A stretch of DNA of 64,000 nucleotides from Micromussa lordhowensis (taxonomy: Eukaryota > Cnidaria > Anthozoa > Scleractinia > Lobophylliidae): the NCBI GenBank assembly GCA_964020085.1, contig OZ026607.1:12832601-12896600 (forward strand). Direction: 5' to 3'. The position numbers were made by a program, and so were the translations under genes. The notes beneath the pieces were generated by a model. That model worked only from the letters and a program-made list of their open reading frames with translations, searched no databases and had not been told where the DNA came from. This document shows, piece after piece, positions 43,818 to 54,386 of this stretch (its first letter is position 1; each line of letters opens with the position of its first letter).

Positions 43818-44728
43818 TATAACAAGCAGGTGGTTTAGAAACGTATTTCACAGGTCATAAGGCTGTTTGGCCATCATTTCACCGTGTCATATAACAAATT
43901 ATTTAATCATAATGTACATTGTTTTTAAGTTAAGAGAGCAACAAAAGAAAACAGTAAATCATTATGAAAAGTGCTGTTTCCTTGTTTTTTTCAGAGGAAT
44001 TTGTAATGAGACACTTCCAAAACTATTAATAAGAAATGCTGTTTATTCGTTTGGTACAAGAACAGGCCTTTTAAAATTATGTTTGAAGTCATCTTTCTAA
44101 GATTTGTCCAGTTTAACAGCAATTTACAAAAGACAAGAATAATCTACATAACACAGTCTTGAAGACAGCTCCTTTTGCATTTTGGTTAGTTTCTAACTGC
44201 AACCTTAATTGACAACCATGCATTAAACAAATATTCCACAGGTAAGTCTGCAAGGTAAGTCTCCAAATCACTATAAGAAGGACGAAAACACTCGTGTTGT
44301 CAACTCAATTAGATCAGGATGTCAACGAGTAGACCTGCGAAGGTTACGAAGCAGAAATACAGTCGCGAACAACTGTCAACCCGGTGGGCCATCCAAGCGT
44401 CTGTAGCGCAAAAGACAAACTATCAGATAACTTAAATAAATCTGCCCTGTTCGCCCAAGATACAAGTAGAACCACCGGCGGCATAGAACAGCCAAGCGCC
44501 TTAGATTTCAGCTTATCCTCGTCCTCGGCTAGTGATGCGAGTCGCGCCAGTGCCAGCAAAGAACATCCAAGTGCTTTATGATTTATCACTGTCTTCGATG
44601 GGCGACTCCAGCTCCATGGGAAAAGAAATCAGACAGGACAAGTTGCATTTCACAGCAGCAACAGTGTCCCAAAAAGAAGAGCGAACCGACCAAAGCCACC
44701 GACGATCCAGTTATTGCTTGAGACCGCC
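43818..44728. other. Mostly unrecognised; possible upstream exon of OB-fold gene
   Basis: No domain seen. A Ser-rich frame at 44,384-44,581 and the stretch around 44,640-44,720 (PKRRANRPKPPTIQLLLET) could be N-terminal coding sequence of the gene at 45,170-46,090, separated from it by the SINE. Evidence is weak. Confidence 0.3.
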
Positions 44729-44817
44729 GACCGGTTAGCTCAGTAGGTAGAGTTCCGGACTAGCGAGCGGGAGGTCGCGGGTTCAAAACCCCGGCCGGAC
44801 CAACACTCAGGGTCTTT

Positions 44818-44850
<33 letters not shown>

Positions 44851-45107
44851 GACATCTGCAAATGGTTAGACTTTCTAGTCTTCTCGGATAAGGACGATAA
44901 ACCGTAGGCCCCGTCTCACAACTCTTCATAATTAATTCTGTGGGACGTAAAAGAACCCACACACTGTTCGAAAAGAGTAGGGGACGTAGTTCCCGGTGTG
45001 GTGGTCTATCTCTCATCTAATGGTTAAAATGCTCGGAGAAATTAGCTGCATAAGCTACTCTTAAAATCCGAGGGTAAAGAAAAGTGATGTATGATGTATG
45101 TATGTAT
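44729..45107 (+). mobile_element. tRNA-derived SINE
   Basis: tRNA-like head 44,729-44,803: GACCGGTTAGCTCAGTAGG (A box), GTTCAAAACCCCGGCCGGAC (B box and acceptor). A unique body of about 250 bp follows, then a (TATG)n tail at 45,087-45,107. The tail is like the (ATGT)n 3' end of the LINE at 57,115-57,133, which fits a SINE mobilised by such a LINE. Confidence 0.8.
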
Positions 45108-45169
45108 GCTTACGTTCATCGCCATCAAAACGGAACAAGAAAGATACACTGCACTACTCTACTCTGTTG

Positions 45170-46090
45170 TTGCAAACCAGCCAAAATGGATGTCAAGAGG
45201 CGTTGCTTTATTCCAAGCAGAAACATAAACTTCTAAGCGACAGTCAGAAGTCTGACACTCCGGTGAAAATTAAGCGATTCACGCACACAAGTGATGGCAA
45301 GAAAGTCATCATCAGTGACATAACGAATACAGTTTCTGTTCCCGACCAAACCGAGTGTTCCTTCCAGTACTCCGAGGAAACAGTGACTACGTCGCCAATT
45401 CTTTCAGTTGCACAAATTTTGAAATCTTCCATGACTGGGATAAAGTAACCATTTGTGGAAAGATCGTTGACATGTGCGATCAAGAACTTGCCGGTCAAAA
45501 CAAACTGAGATTGGCACGAGCCACCTTCGCAGACACAACTGGAACAATCGCAATTGACCTTTGGGAAGAAACTATTGCAATGATTAAATTGGAACTGTCT
45601 ACCGGATGGCGCCAATTCAGGTAAGTGTTTGGAACGAAGCAAAAAAACTGTCAACCATGCGCAGTTCAGTTATTACACCTGTAACAGATACAATTAACAA
45701 TCTCTCAGCTCGTCCGGAAATAAAACTGTGACAGTAACCGTGCCAAATGTTCACATAATTGAGAAAGTAGAGAGATTCATTGCATGCTTCAACTGTCCGA
45801 AAATGATTCTGCAAGCAACTTCAAGTAATGTAGTACACTGTAATTGGTGTGGACACACGATGAGAATTTCCAACTGCTCACAATATGTTTGTGCAAAATT
45901 AGTTTTACATGTCAATGGTCAACAAATCTACTTAACTGCTTTTCAGGATGTGCTGAGTAATGTAATTAAGGAAGGCTTCGCTAGGTTTTCTGAGGTAGAG
46001 ATAGCAGAAATGCTGCTACTCTTAGAGAATTTAACTTTCGTTTATAATGCAAACTCTCGAGTAGTAAAAGAACTGAAGGCAGCCTGTTAG
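45170..46090 (+). CDS. RPA-like OB-fold gene, two coding exons, probable frameshift
   Basis: First part reads SDTPVKIKRFTHTSDGKK and ...ILSVAQILKSSMTG; at about 45,440 the frame shifts by one and continues DKVTICGKIVDMCDQELA and RATFADTTGTIAIDLWEETI, an OB-fold like those of replication protein A. A donor AG|GTAAGT follows at 45,620, the acceptor CTCAG ends at 45,708, and the phase joins exactly (Gln-Phe-Ser). Exon 2 contains ERFIACFNCPKMILQATSSN, VVHCNWCGHTMRISNCSQYV: Cys-x2-Cys and Cys-x2-Cys as in the zinc-ribbon C-terminal OB domain of RPA70. It ends ...RVVKELKAAC-stop. RPA-type proteins bind single-stranded DNA. Too short for RPA70, so it is a stand-alone OB protein or part of an unrecognised mobile element. 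The frameshift, if not a sequencing error, makes it a pseudogene. Confidence 0.6.
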
Positions 46091-47174
46091 CTGTTTCCTC
46101 TGTAGTTCTTTGTGGCATTTTTTAACTTCAAAGTTGGTTACTCGATTGCAAAGAAACGTATTTCGTTCATGTTTACGCGACACTCAGTTCCCAGCCATGC
46201 GGTTTCAGTTGAGTTTTGATGCCATGACAATTCCACTGTTTAAGTTACAGTGGTCTTTGTTTTTCCTTAAATTTATTACGCCCAGTTTAAAGATTTTGCG
46301 AAAGTCAAGCATTTACTACATTTTTACAATGTAGTGTTGTTACGGTATAGAAAAGTTTAGAACTTAAAAAATTGTCCATTTCAACCTTGTGACGAAAAGA
46401 ACGGCATTTCACTTACGTTGCTTCTTCAGTTAAACTAAATAAACATTTGAGTTTGAAAACAATTCTCTTTCTTTGACCTCATTAGCAATAACCAGGGCGT
46501 GGTATATATTAAAACGAAATGCGAGCGCTAAAGATAAATATTACGCACAGTGACGACGGCGCGAGAAAGTTGAATAACTCTCAACCCTAAGCAAATAATA
46601 ATGTTAATTCACATGAGAAGAAAGCTACAGCAAGGCCAAGAACGAAATGTGATATTCGGGGACTTGAGAAATTGCATTTAAATCACGAACATCCTGAAAT
46701 ACTCCAGGATACAAATAAATAAATAAAAAAAAAAAAAGTGAGGAAACAACCACATCCGTGACTTCCACATAATCGAAACTTTCCAACAAGCGCTGCATCG
46801 ACGACATAACGATGCGAGATTGAGGGGGTCCGACCTAAACTTAAATTACAACGAAAGTTTTGATTTTTGCAGCAGCTTTTCCAGTACATTCTTCGTGTCG
46901 TGGCTTTAGAATGATGCTCCCAAACCTAACATCAAATTATTCCGATTTACAATACGTTACCAACTACTGAGAACCTTTATATATTATTGAGTACCTATTT
47001 TGCGCTAGCACAAAAGCCGTTTCACTGATCTGGCAAGCTTTCTTTTCGTTGATATTGTTGACCCTCTTCGCTTTCTCTGTAATTAAATAATATGTCTTTA
47101 TTTCTTTCGTGCTGCCACATTTGATCGAAATTGGATTATTCACGCCTGTCAAAACATAGGTGTTAGCCAATCTC
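46091..47174. other. 3' flank and intergenic sequence, no gene seen
   Basis: AATAAA at 46,438 could serve as polyadenylation signal for the OB-fold gene. The rest is AT-rich with no domain-bearing frame. Confidence 0.4.
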
Positions 47175-47310
47175 TGACTACAGAGAGGGCTGTCCAATAT
47201 ACCCGCACTATAACGGTCCGTGAATCTTTCTTACGGTCTGTACAGTTCGTTCGGACCTTAAAGTTGTTAATGGTCCGTTAAGAAGGGTTTACGGTCCGTA
47301 AGTTGCATCC

Positions 47311-47719
47311 ATTAGCGACACTTAGAGTATTTTCCGCTGTGCTGGTTACTTGTAGAGGTGATTGGTCTTTGAAACAAAAGAAGTTAAGCATTGGTTTTTA
47401 AATTAAAGGGGCCGCCTTGGTGTAATTCACAAGGGACAATGTGTGAAGATTTTGTTTGCTTTGACAACTTGAGAATTTAGACTTTCTTTTGCAGAGAGAA
47501 TGAACATAATTAGGCGATAAGATTTCCATTTTTTTCTTAATCCATTAGCCGAAACAATCATGCGTTTTACCAGCTCTACACACGAATGTATATCGTTCTT
47601 TCTTCCAGGAGCGTAGGCAAACGAGTGTAATTCCTCGCCCTTTTATTCATAGTTCGAAATAATCCTGCTGTCACATAAAAATACATTGTTTATTCATGTA
47701 CGATCGTAAACAAGTACGC
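47311..47719 (+). repeat. 409 bp direct repeat, left copy (LINE flank)
   Basis: Starts ATTAGCGACACTTAGA and ends GTAAACAAGTACGC. Almost identical to 57,134-57,541, differing at only a few bases. It lies directly before the LINE and reappears directly after its (ATGT)n tail, as a target duplication would. Confidence 0.9.
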
Positions 47720-47722
47720 ATA

Positions 47723-48745
47723 ATGGAACGGTCAGCGGTCACAATGGCGGCTGGACGCGTAATTTTCTTCTCTGTACTTTTGCTGAATTTGCCAGGCTTT
47801 TTGTCATCTCTTGATCAACTAACAGATTGGGGGCGCTTTTCCAGTGGCTCAGCTTCCCAGTTCACAGATAATGTCTCTTTTAGAGTGAATTTTACCCCAA
47901 AAAATCAATTCCTCTTCACGTCGAACCATGTCCGCCATCTTGTTTCTGTTGCAAGTGGTAGGAGATATCTTGGCTCGAGGACGTTCTACTATGCGAACAC
48001 CGACAGCAGTTTCCAACAAAATCGTCTCCTTACAAGTGGCGATATCTCCTTCAATCCTGGTCCGAGTGCTAGTCCTCCAAAGTGCTCTGTTTGCTCGAAA
48101 ACTATCGCTAGTAACCATCGACCCTTGAGTTGCGACCGATGTACAAAGTGGTGTCATATTAAATGTGGAAACGTCAAGCCGTGTGACTACAAAACTCTAC
48201 AACTCCTAATGACTTTCGATTGGACTTGTCCCCGCTGCCTTCAGATTCCTGAGATTATTGCTAGTCTCCCACGAAACGAGTCCATACCAACCGCTGCAAC
48301 TGCTACCATAAATATCAATATCAAGTTGACAGAATCCCAGGAGGATCCATTTCTCGTCCTCAAACAATCTCTTGGGGACAAAAACCTTAAGATTGGTCAT
48401 CTCAACGTTAACGGCCTTGTGAACAAGCTGTGTGAGGTTCAGCACCTCTTGGACGTGGTCAAGTTTGATCTTCTTGGTATTACTGAGACCCACCTAAACT
48501 CCAGTATATCAGACGATTGGATCAGAGTTTCTGGTTACAATTTTGTGAGGAATGACCGTGATTTCCGTGGAGGTGGTGTTTTGATTTACTTCAAAGAGGA
48601 TCTTACTGTATATCCTGCCCATGTTTGGGAGAGACCAAACATAGAAGCCTCATGGTTAAACATCACTGTGAGATCACAATCCTTCCTTATTGGCTGTGTC
48701 TACAGATCACCAAATGACTTCTCCTTCTTCGATTCTTTTAGAGAC
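47723..48745 (+). pseudogene. LINE polyprotein, N-terminal half (PHD finger and endonuclease start)
   Basis: ATG at 47,723 (MERSAVTMAAGRVIFF). About residue 105 onward: LLTSGDISFNPGP, the short motif typical of CR1/L2/Rex LINEs, then CSVCSKTIASNHRPLSCDRC and WCHIKCGNVK...WTCPRCL, a PHD-like zinc finger. From about residue 230: LKIGHLNVNGLVNKLCEV, LLGITETHLN (catalytic Glu region) and GGGVLIYFKEDL, the first half of an exonuclease-endonuclease-phosphatase domain that nicks target DNA. It is cut after SPNDFSFFDSFRD by the Harbinger TIR. Confidence 0.85.
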
Positions 48746-48951
48746 CTGGGGCCCGTTTCTCGAAAGACCCGGTAAAGTACCGGGCCCGGTAAGTCACCCG
48801 GTATGTCCCCGTAAACTTTTCGGGTGTTTCTCGAAACTCCCGTTATTTTCGATCCCGTTTATTTTCCCGGTAACTTGCCCGGTAATTTACGGGAGGTCGT
48901 GACCTCCCGTAAAGTTACCGGGGAGTCACAAATCTTGCAAAACCAAACAAA

Positions 48952-51480
48952 ATGGCGGCCGGGGGCGGACTTGTTTGTTTAGTGCGAAGACCACGGTCGT
49001 ATCAAAAACGCCCCGTGTTAGCCGATATGGCTGACTGTGAAGTGATCGAGCAAGAGTAGAGTGGCTCGTTGAGGAGCTAAAGGATGAACTAGAGCGAAAC
49101 TCGGCGAGAAGCTGCCCGCTATCTCCGGAAACCCAGGTAAATATAATTGTTGTTGTTGTTGTTGTTTTTAATATTATATGCAGTTTGAAGGCGTTTGCAT
49201 GGAAACACTATATAACTGTGAAGTTCTATTTTGTTGTTGTTTTTTTAACTAACAAACGGCGGGGGGAAAATTAATGGATAGATAAACAATTAAGTCATGT
49301 AAACGCCGTTCACTCGCCGCGTGAACTGGCTTCCTTGTATGAACATCAAAATGGGTTCCTGTCACGAAAACCTGATCTTTACTGCAAGCCAAACATGTTT
49401 CCTGTGTTTTAAATGCAGATTTTTTTTCCACTTTTTTTGGAGGAGGAAATTAGAAAACAGACATTCTGCAGATAAAAATAAACATAATAGAGCGATCGCG
49501 AAGACTTCCATTATGCGCGGCCGGGTGCACACATGCTGACAAATGTTGGTTATAGCATTAGCTAAGTGAAACACGAAGAAGTGTACTGTACTCACGATAG
49601 ATAAACGAAAAGAAAGAACTTCAAAATTATTCTCCCCAATCACACAATTGTTTCGGTCGCATTTCTATTGATCGTAGCTTGCGTTATGCTAGAACAGTCG
49701 ATTTAGGATCAGTGGAAATTACTACTGTTAGTCGAAGAAAACGATTAAATCACGCCTAAAGCATTTAGTAAAATCCTTCCTTATTCGCAATATTCTGCAC
49801 ACTTACTTAAGCGAAAGTCCCATCAGTGTAAACTGCTGGAATTAAGTGTTTGTGGCTAAATTTCAAGTTTACACTGTTTCCTCGGCGGTCCGCAGATGTT
49901 TGATTGCTCTCTGAACAATTTGAGTATGTAGATCCTGTTTGATGCCCACCGTAAGGATTTTTTTTTTTGCATTAGATTTATTTACAATGCTTTTCAGGTT
50001 CTCATAGCACTCCGCTATTACGCTTCGGTGAGTTTTCTCAAAGTCATAGCTGATACCATGGGAGTATCAAAGGCAAGTGCCAGCAGGTCATTGCTTGCTG
50101 TCTCAAAGTACCTGGAGAGAATGTCAGAGGACTGGATAGTGTTTTCAACAGGAATTATTGATTTGAATGTAAGTGCCGCTTGACTGTAAAAAAATACAAA
50201 ATAGTCACAGTATTGAAAGGTTTGCAAAATTTTGACTTAAATTTGTGGGCAAATTTCAATTCTCAATTGCTTTTCTAACTAAAGCAAAGCAGGTGCTCTT
50301 ATGGGTTGAGGTTGATTCATTGTCTACTATTTACCCATGGGTGTACACTGATGACATGTGTGATGTGATGTAGTTCAATAAAAGGACTTCTTTTGCTCTA
50401 ATGTGTCAATGAATATGTTACAAAACAAGTGGTAAATGCCACAGCTGTACACTATTGAGTTACAGATGCACTTGGGAGGTTTGTTGAGCACTCAAGACTT
50501 GAGTCACACTTTGCTATTGCCTTGGGTGACTCTTATGCTTCTTTCAGGCTTAGCAACCTCATGCTTGCGTCTATAATTCGATGATTAGGCTATGGCCTTA
50601 ACCATTTGTTCATTGGTTTAGGAATTCAATAGGTGACTCCAGAAACAAAAACAGCTACAACAAGGGTTACTTTCTGGATTTTTAATGACAGAAGGGATTT
50701 CTTTCTGAGAGCACAGGGAATGGGAGACGTTTAATCCTTGAAGTCTAAAGGAATTAGATGAGAGTATGTTGCTTGAAATTTATGGAAATTAAATATTTTG
50801 TCCTTGTCCTACAGGCAACAATGGCCGAGTTTTACAAAATAGCAGGAATGCCACGAGTAATTGGTGCTGTGGATGGCTCATTGATACCCATCAGGGCACC
50901 ACATAATCAGGAGCATTTGTATGTCTGCCATAAGGGATTTCATGCCATAAACACCATGGCAGTGTGCAATGCACAACTGTTGTTCACCAACTTTGTGTGC
51001 AGATGGCATGGCAGCGTCCATGACTCAGCCATTTTTAATGCCAGCATGCTGCACATACACCTGGAAGGTGGTGGCGGAAGAAATGGTTGGCTGCTGGGGG
51101 ATCGTGGATATGGCATCCAGCCATATTTGCTGACCCCCTTCAGGCCTGATAGTGTGTTGACTCAACCCCAAAGGAGGTACCAAAAGGCTTACACTAAAAC
51201 ACGAAAAACCATCGAGAGAGCCTTTGGCCTATGGAAGGCTAGGTTTCGTTGCCTTGATGTTTTTGGTGGGGCACTACAGTTCGAACCAAGTCGTTGCTGC
51301 ACTATAATCACTGCAACTGCTGTGCTGCACAACATGTGTATTTTTGACAACACACCTCTCCCTGGTTATGATGAGCAACCACCTCATGAACCAGACTTGG
51401 TAAATGAGGTGCCAGCTCACCTTCAAAGTAATGCTGGGGTATTGGCAAGAGATCGCCTAATAAATAATGTATTCAATTAA
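48952..51480 (+). pseudogene. HARBI1-like transposase, three exons, first exon broken
   Basis: Exon 1 (48,952-49,136) starts MAAGGGLVCLVRRPRSYQKR; after a stop the correct frame resumes as VEWLVEELKDELERNSARSC then PLSPETQ before a GTAAAT donor. Exon 2 (49,998-50,168, 57 codons, phase 0) reads VLIALRYYASVSFLKVIADT, MGVSKASASRSLLAVSKYL, the helix-turn-helix region. Exon 3 (50,815-51,480) reads MAEFYKIAGMPRVIGAVDGS (first catalytic Asp), later WLLGDRGYGIQPYLLTPF (second Asp) and TRKTIERAFGLWKARF (Glu), so the DDE triad of the DDE_4 family is intact. HARBI1-type proteins cut and paste their element in the nucleus. The frame break in exon 1 is the only obvious lesion. Confidence 0.85.
49137..49997 (+). 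other. Transposase intron 1
   Basis: Bounded by GTAAAT and TTTTCAG. Contains a short TTG microsatellite (49,147-49,165). Nothing else recognised. Confidence 0.6.
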
Positions 51481-53210
51481 CTGGCTATATCACCCATTAA
51501 AAGAATCTCCAAGTTACTTTATGCACCCACAAGCACCCCAAGCTCCCAATAACAGAAGTTTATTTTTTTCTTGTTTTTATTTTTACTTTTCTTCTTGTCT
51601 CCTTTTAAGCAAAATGTTGACTAAAATGCAACAGGTATATGTACAATTTTACATACCAATTGTTCACTGAACGTGCAAAACATGACTCTCGCCTTGAAGC
51701 ATATGGTGGCATTGTTTAAATATATAAAGGTAAGTATGGGAAAAATGGAATCGAAGTTATAGGTAGATACCTTGATATTTTGACGAGAAAGTAACATAAC
51801 TGATTACCTTGTTGTATTCTTCGTATGTCCTCTTTTTGTGTTTCGGGCTGTTTTGAATCCATTTTGGTGAGTTATGGATGTAAACTTGAAAACTTGTATA
51901 ACTCACCAAAACAGAAATGGCCTGAGACACCAAAAAGAGGACATAAAATACAATAAGGCAATGAGGTATGTTGAGTTATTGCCAAAATATCAAAGTATCT
52001 TTCCATTTTTCCCCATACAACCCTGAGTGAACCTTACATTGAAACTGTTGTTGCCATTTATTGTTAAATGTGCAGTAAACAGTTGTTGTGCTTATTGCAC
52101 TTGTCGCATTTCACTGAGAAAAAAAGAAAACAAAGGCCAAAAACAACTAAATTATAAATTAAAACAAAAACAAGAAAAATCAACTCCTCTACTTGTAAAC
52201 TTGTGCTGCCTGTGTTTGCACCAAGAGTGGTTTCTGCAAAACGTTGCCAGTTTGTTGTTAACAAGACCAAGATAGTAAATTAGCCTCGCGTTTGTATCCT
52301 AAAAATGCTTAAATATGATTTGTTCTTAATGCACCTATTTGTCACATTGTTTGTTAATATTAATGTTGGATGTTCTTGACTGGTGTCCATTTTTCAATTG
52401 GCTTGCTGGTAAATGTTGTGTAAACAAGAAAAAGATAATGTAGTTAGCCTTATACAAAATAATTTTGAGTTTATTATCAATATGTGAAATTTTTAACCTG
52501 TTTATTAAATCTATTTTGAAATCACTGGAAATCCTTGTAATATGATTGGTTCTGAGCGGTACGATTTATTCTCGAATCGCACTATCTTTTGCTCTAAATC
52601 AATCTTTTTCTCAACCAGTGAGAATGGGACAGTAAAACAAAACAACCAATCAGATTTTAAGACTTTTTTAAACTCACCAATCACATTGCAGGAAAATAAT
52701 GAGACACGCTGAATACAGGTTACAAACCGGAGAATATAAGAAAATGTCCCATGCTATTGCAAACAACGAAATTAATAAGGAAAAAACCGCCTCGAGTAAA
52801 CTGGTCGGCGTCAAGTGGTGTGATATTCACAAAGAGTGGTATATAAAGCCCTAATAATCCCAATGGGAACTCATACAAAGCAACCTAATTTAACACCAAA
52901 AAGAAATACATTTTTTCTTCAACCGGGTGTTTCAAGTTAGGGGTAATTTTTATCTCTTCAGGCTTCATATCAGAGCCCAGTTGAAGGTGATGACTAAAGT
53001 TATTCACCAAATTCCTCACTCTCATCGGCAACCTGCATAGTAAAGCTGATGAATGATAGCAAATTGAAACAAACAGCGCTGCGGTAAATGTCTTTTGTTA
53101 AGTATTACAGAAAATTTGACTTCTGATTTCAAATCGAACTCGCACGCTCATTCGATTTTGAAATCACGCGTATGATTTCAGACCTAATAATACACATGAA
53201 AAAATTACTC

Positions 53211-53243
<33 letters not shown>

Positions 53244-54240
53244 TGTAACACCGGTGAAAAAAGTGTAACACCAGTGCAAGTTACATATCGTAATTCTGGA
53301 TAATGATTGGCAGAAAGACAATGAGAAATTTTGTAGGCCAATGATATCATGTACGGAAACTGTGAACACAGTTTTCTCGAATGCGAAATGGCTTCAAAAT
53401 GGCTTCAAGAAACATCTTCCGGCAATTTTTCTGCGTGATTTTTTTCATGTTTGTAGTATTAATAATCAGCTTTTTGAAAAACTCACTCGTGCAAATTAAT
53501 TCCAAATTGAACTCGAAACCGTATGAGTACCTATACAAATTACACTCCACTCAGTTCAATTACCATTATTAATGGCATGGGAAGAATTCTGTCTACTGTT
53601 ATAATTAACTCCAAAATCTTAAGTGCAATTATTGATATAATACTCAATCTTTATTTTCTTAAATATATCACCAATGACCAAGAAAATTAAATGCCACAAA
53701 AACACTTGTTTCAAAACAGCAGCCCACTTGATTGGCCGATGTACGCTACGCGGTAATAAATTTTTTCCCGCGCAAACTGAACGAAGCTTGCCAACATGGC
53801 CGCAAAGAACTCCACAATACATAAAGAAAAGCAATTGAAATGAGTTAAACGCATCGAATAGGACTTACCATAAATTTCAATGGACCTACCTTTCACATTG
53901 TCGCGTTCTAAATAATGTACACATGTCATCTCTAATCGGGAAGTATGAGAATGAATCACAGAAAATGACAAGACTCCTAAAAAAGAGCGAGTCTTCAAAT
54001 CGAGCCACAAAAGACAATTGATCCTCAATTTCAAATAATATGGCAATGCAAAATGACGACCTCTCTCGAATGCTCTCCTTTGACACAACGATAACTTCGA
54101 AGTAAAACTTCGCAGTGTTCCTCAAAAAGCATCACAGTAGCAACTCGAATGTGGAGACTGTCGAATACGTTATAGTCCCAAGTCTTTCTCCTTCTCTCGC
54201 GCACGAGCGTGAAGCGCGCGCTAGAGATTGGTAACAAGCC
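51481..54240. other. 3' part of Harbinger, no second gene recognised
   Basis: AT-rich. Inverted stretches AACTCACCAAAA/TTTTGGTGAGTT at 51,867 and 51,900 form a hairpin with GAGGACAT(A/G) outer arms (51,825-51,945). The usual second ORF (Myb/SANT) is not seen in either strand; it may be lost or too diverged. Confidence 0.45.
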
Positions 54241-54386
54241 GCTATTTTATCGGGACCGGTAAGTACCGGGAAAATTTACGGGTGCTTCGAGAAACGGTAT
54301 TCCCGGCCCGGTAAAGTTTCCCGTTAAACGTCCCGGTAAGTTATCGGGCCCGGTAGTTACCGGGTCTTTCGAGAAACGGGCCCCAG

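Larger units (their letters stand above)
48746..54386. mobile_element. PIF/Harbinger DNA transposon (5.6 kb)
   Basis: Terminal inverted repeats CTGGGGCCCGTTTCTCGAAA ... TTTCGAGAAACGGGCCCCAG, continuing in as a CCGG-rich subterminal zone of about 130 bp at each end with many ACCGGG(C/T) motifs. It encodes a HARBI1-like transposase on the plus strand. The 3 bp CTG at the left and CAG at the right may be a decayed 3 bp target duplication of the type CWG. The second, Myb-like protein usual for Harbinger elements was not recognised. Confidence 0.85.

Noticed and set aside
45244..45654. 136-codon minus-strand frame
   Set aside because: Antisense of the OB-fold gene, which has splice sites and zinc-ligand cysteines on the plus strand.
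48206..48493. Minus-strand open frames within the LINE
   Set aside because: Antisense of the PHD and endonuclease coding region.
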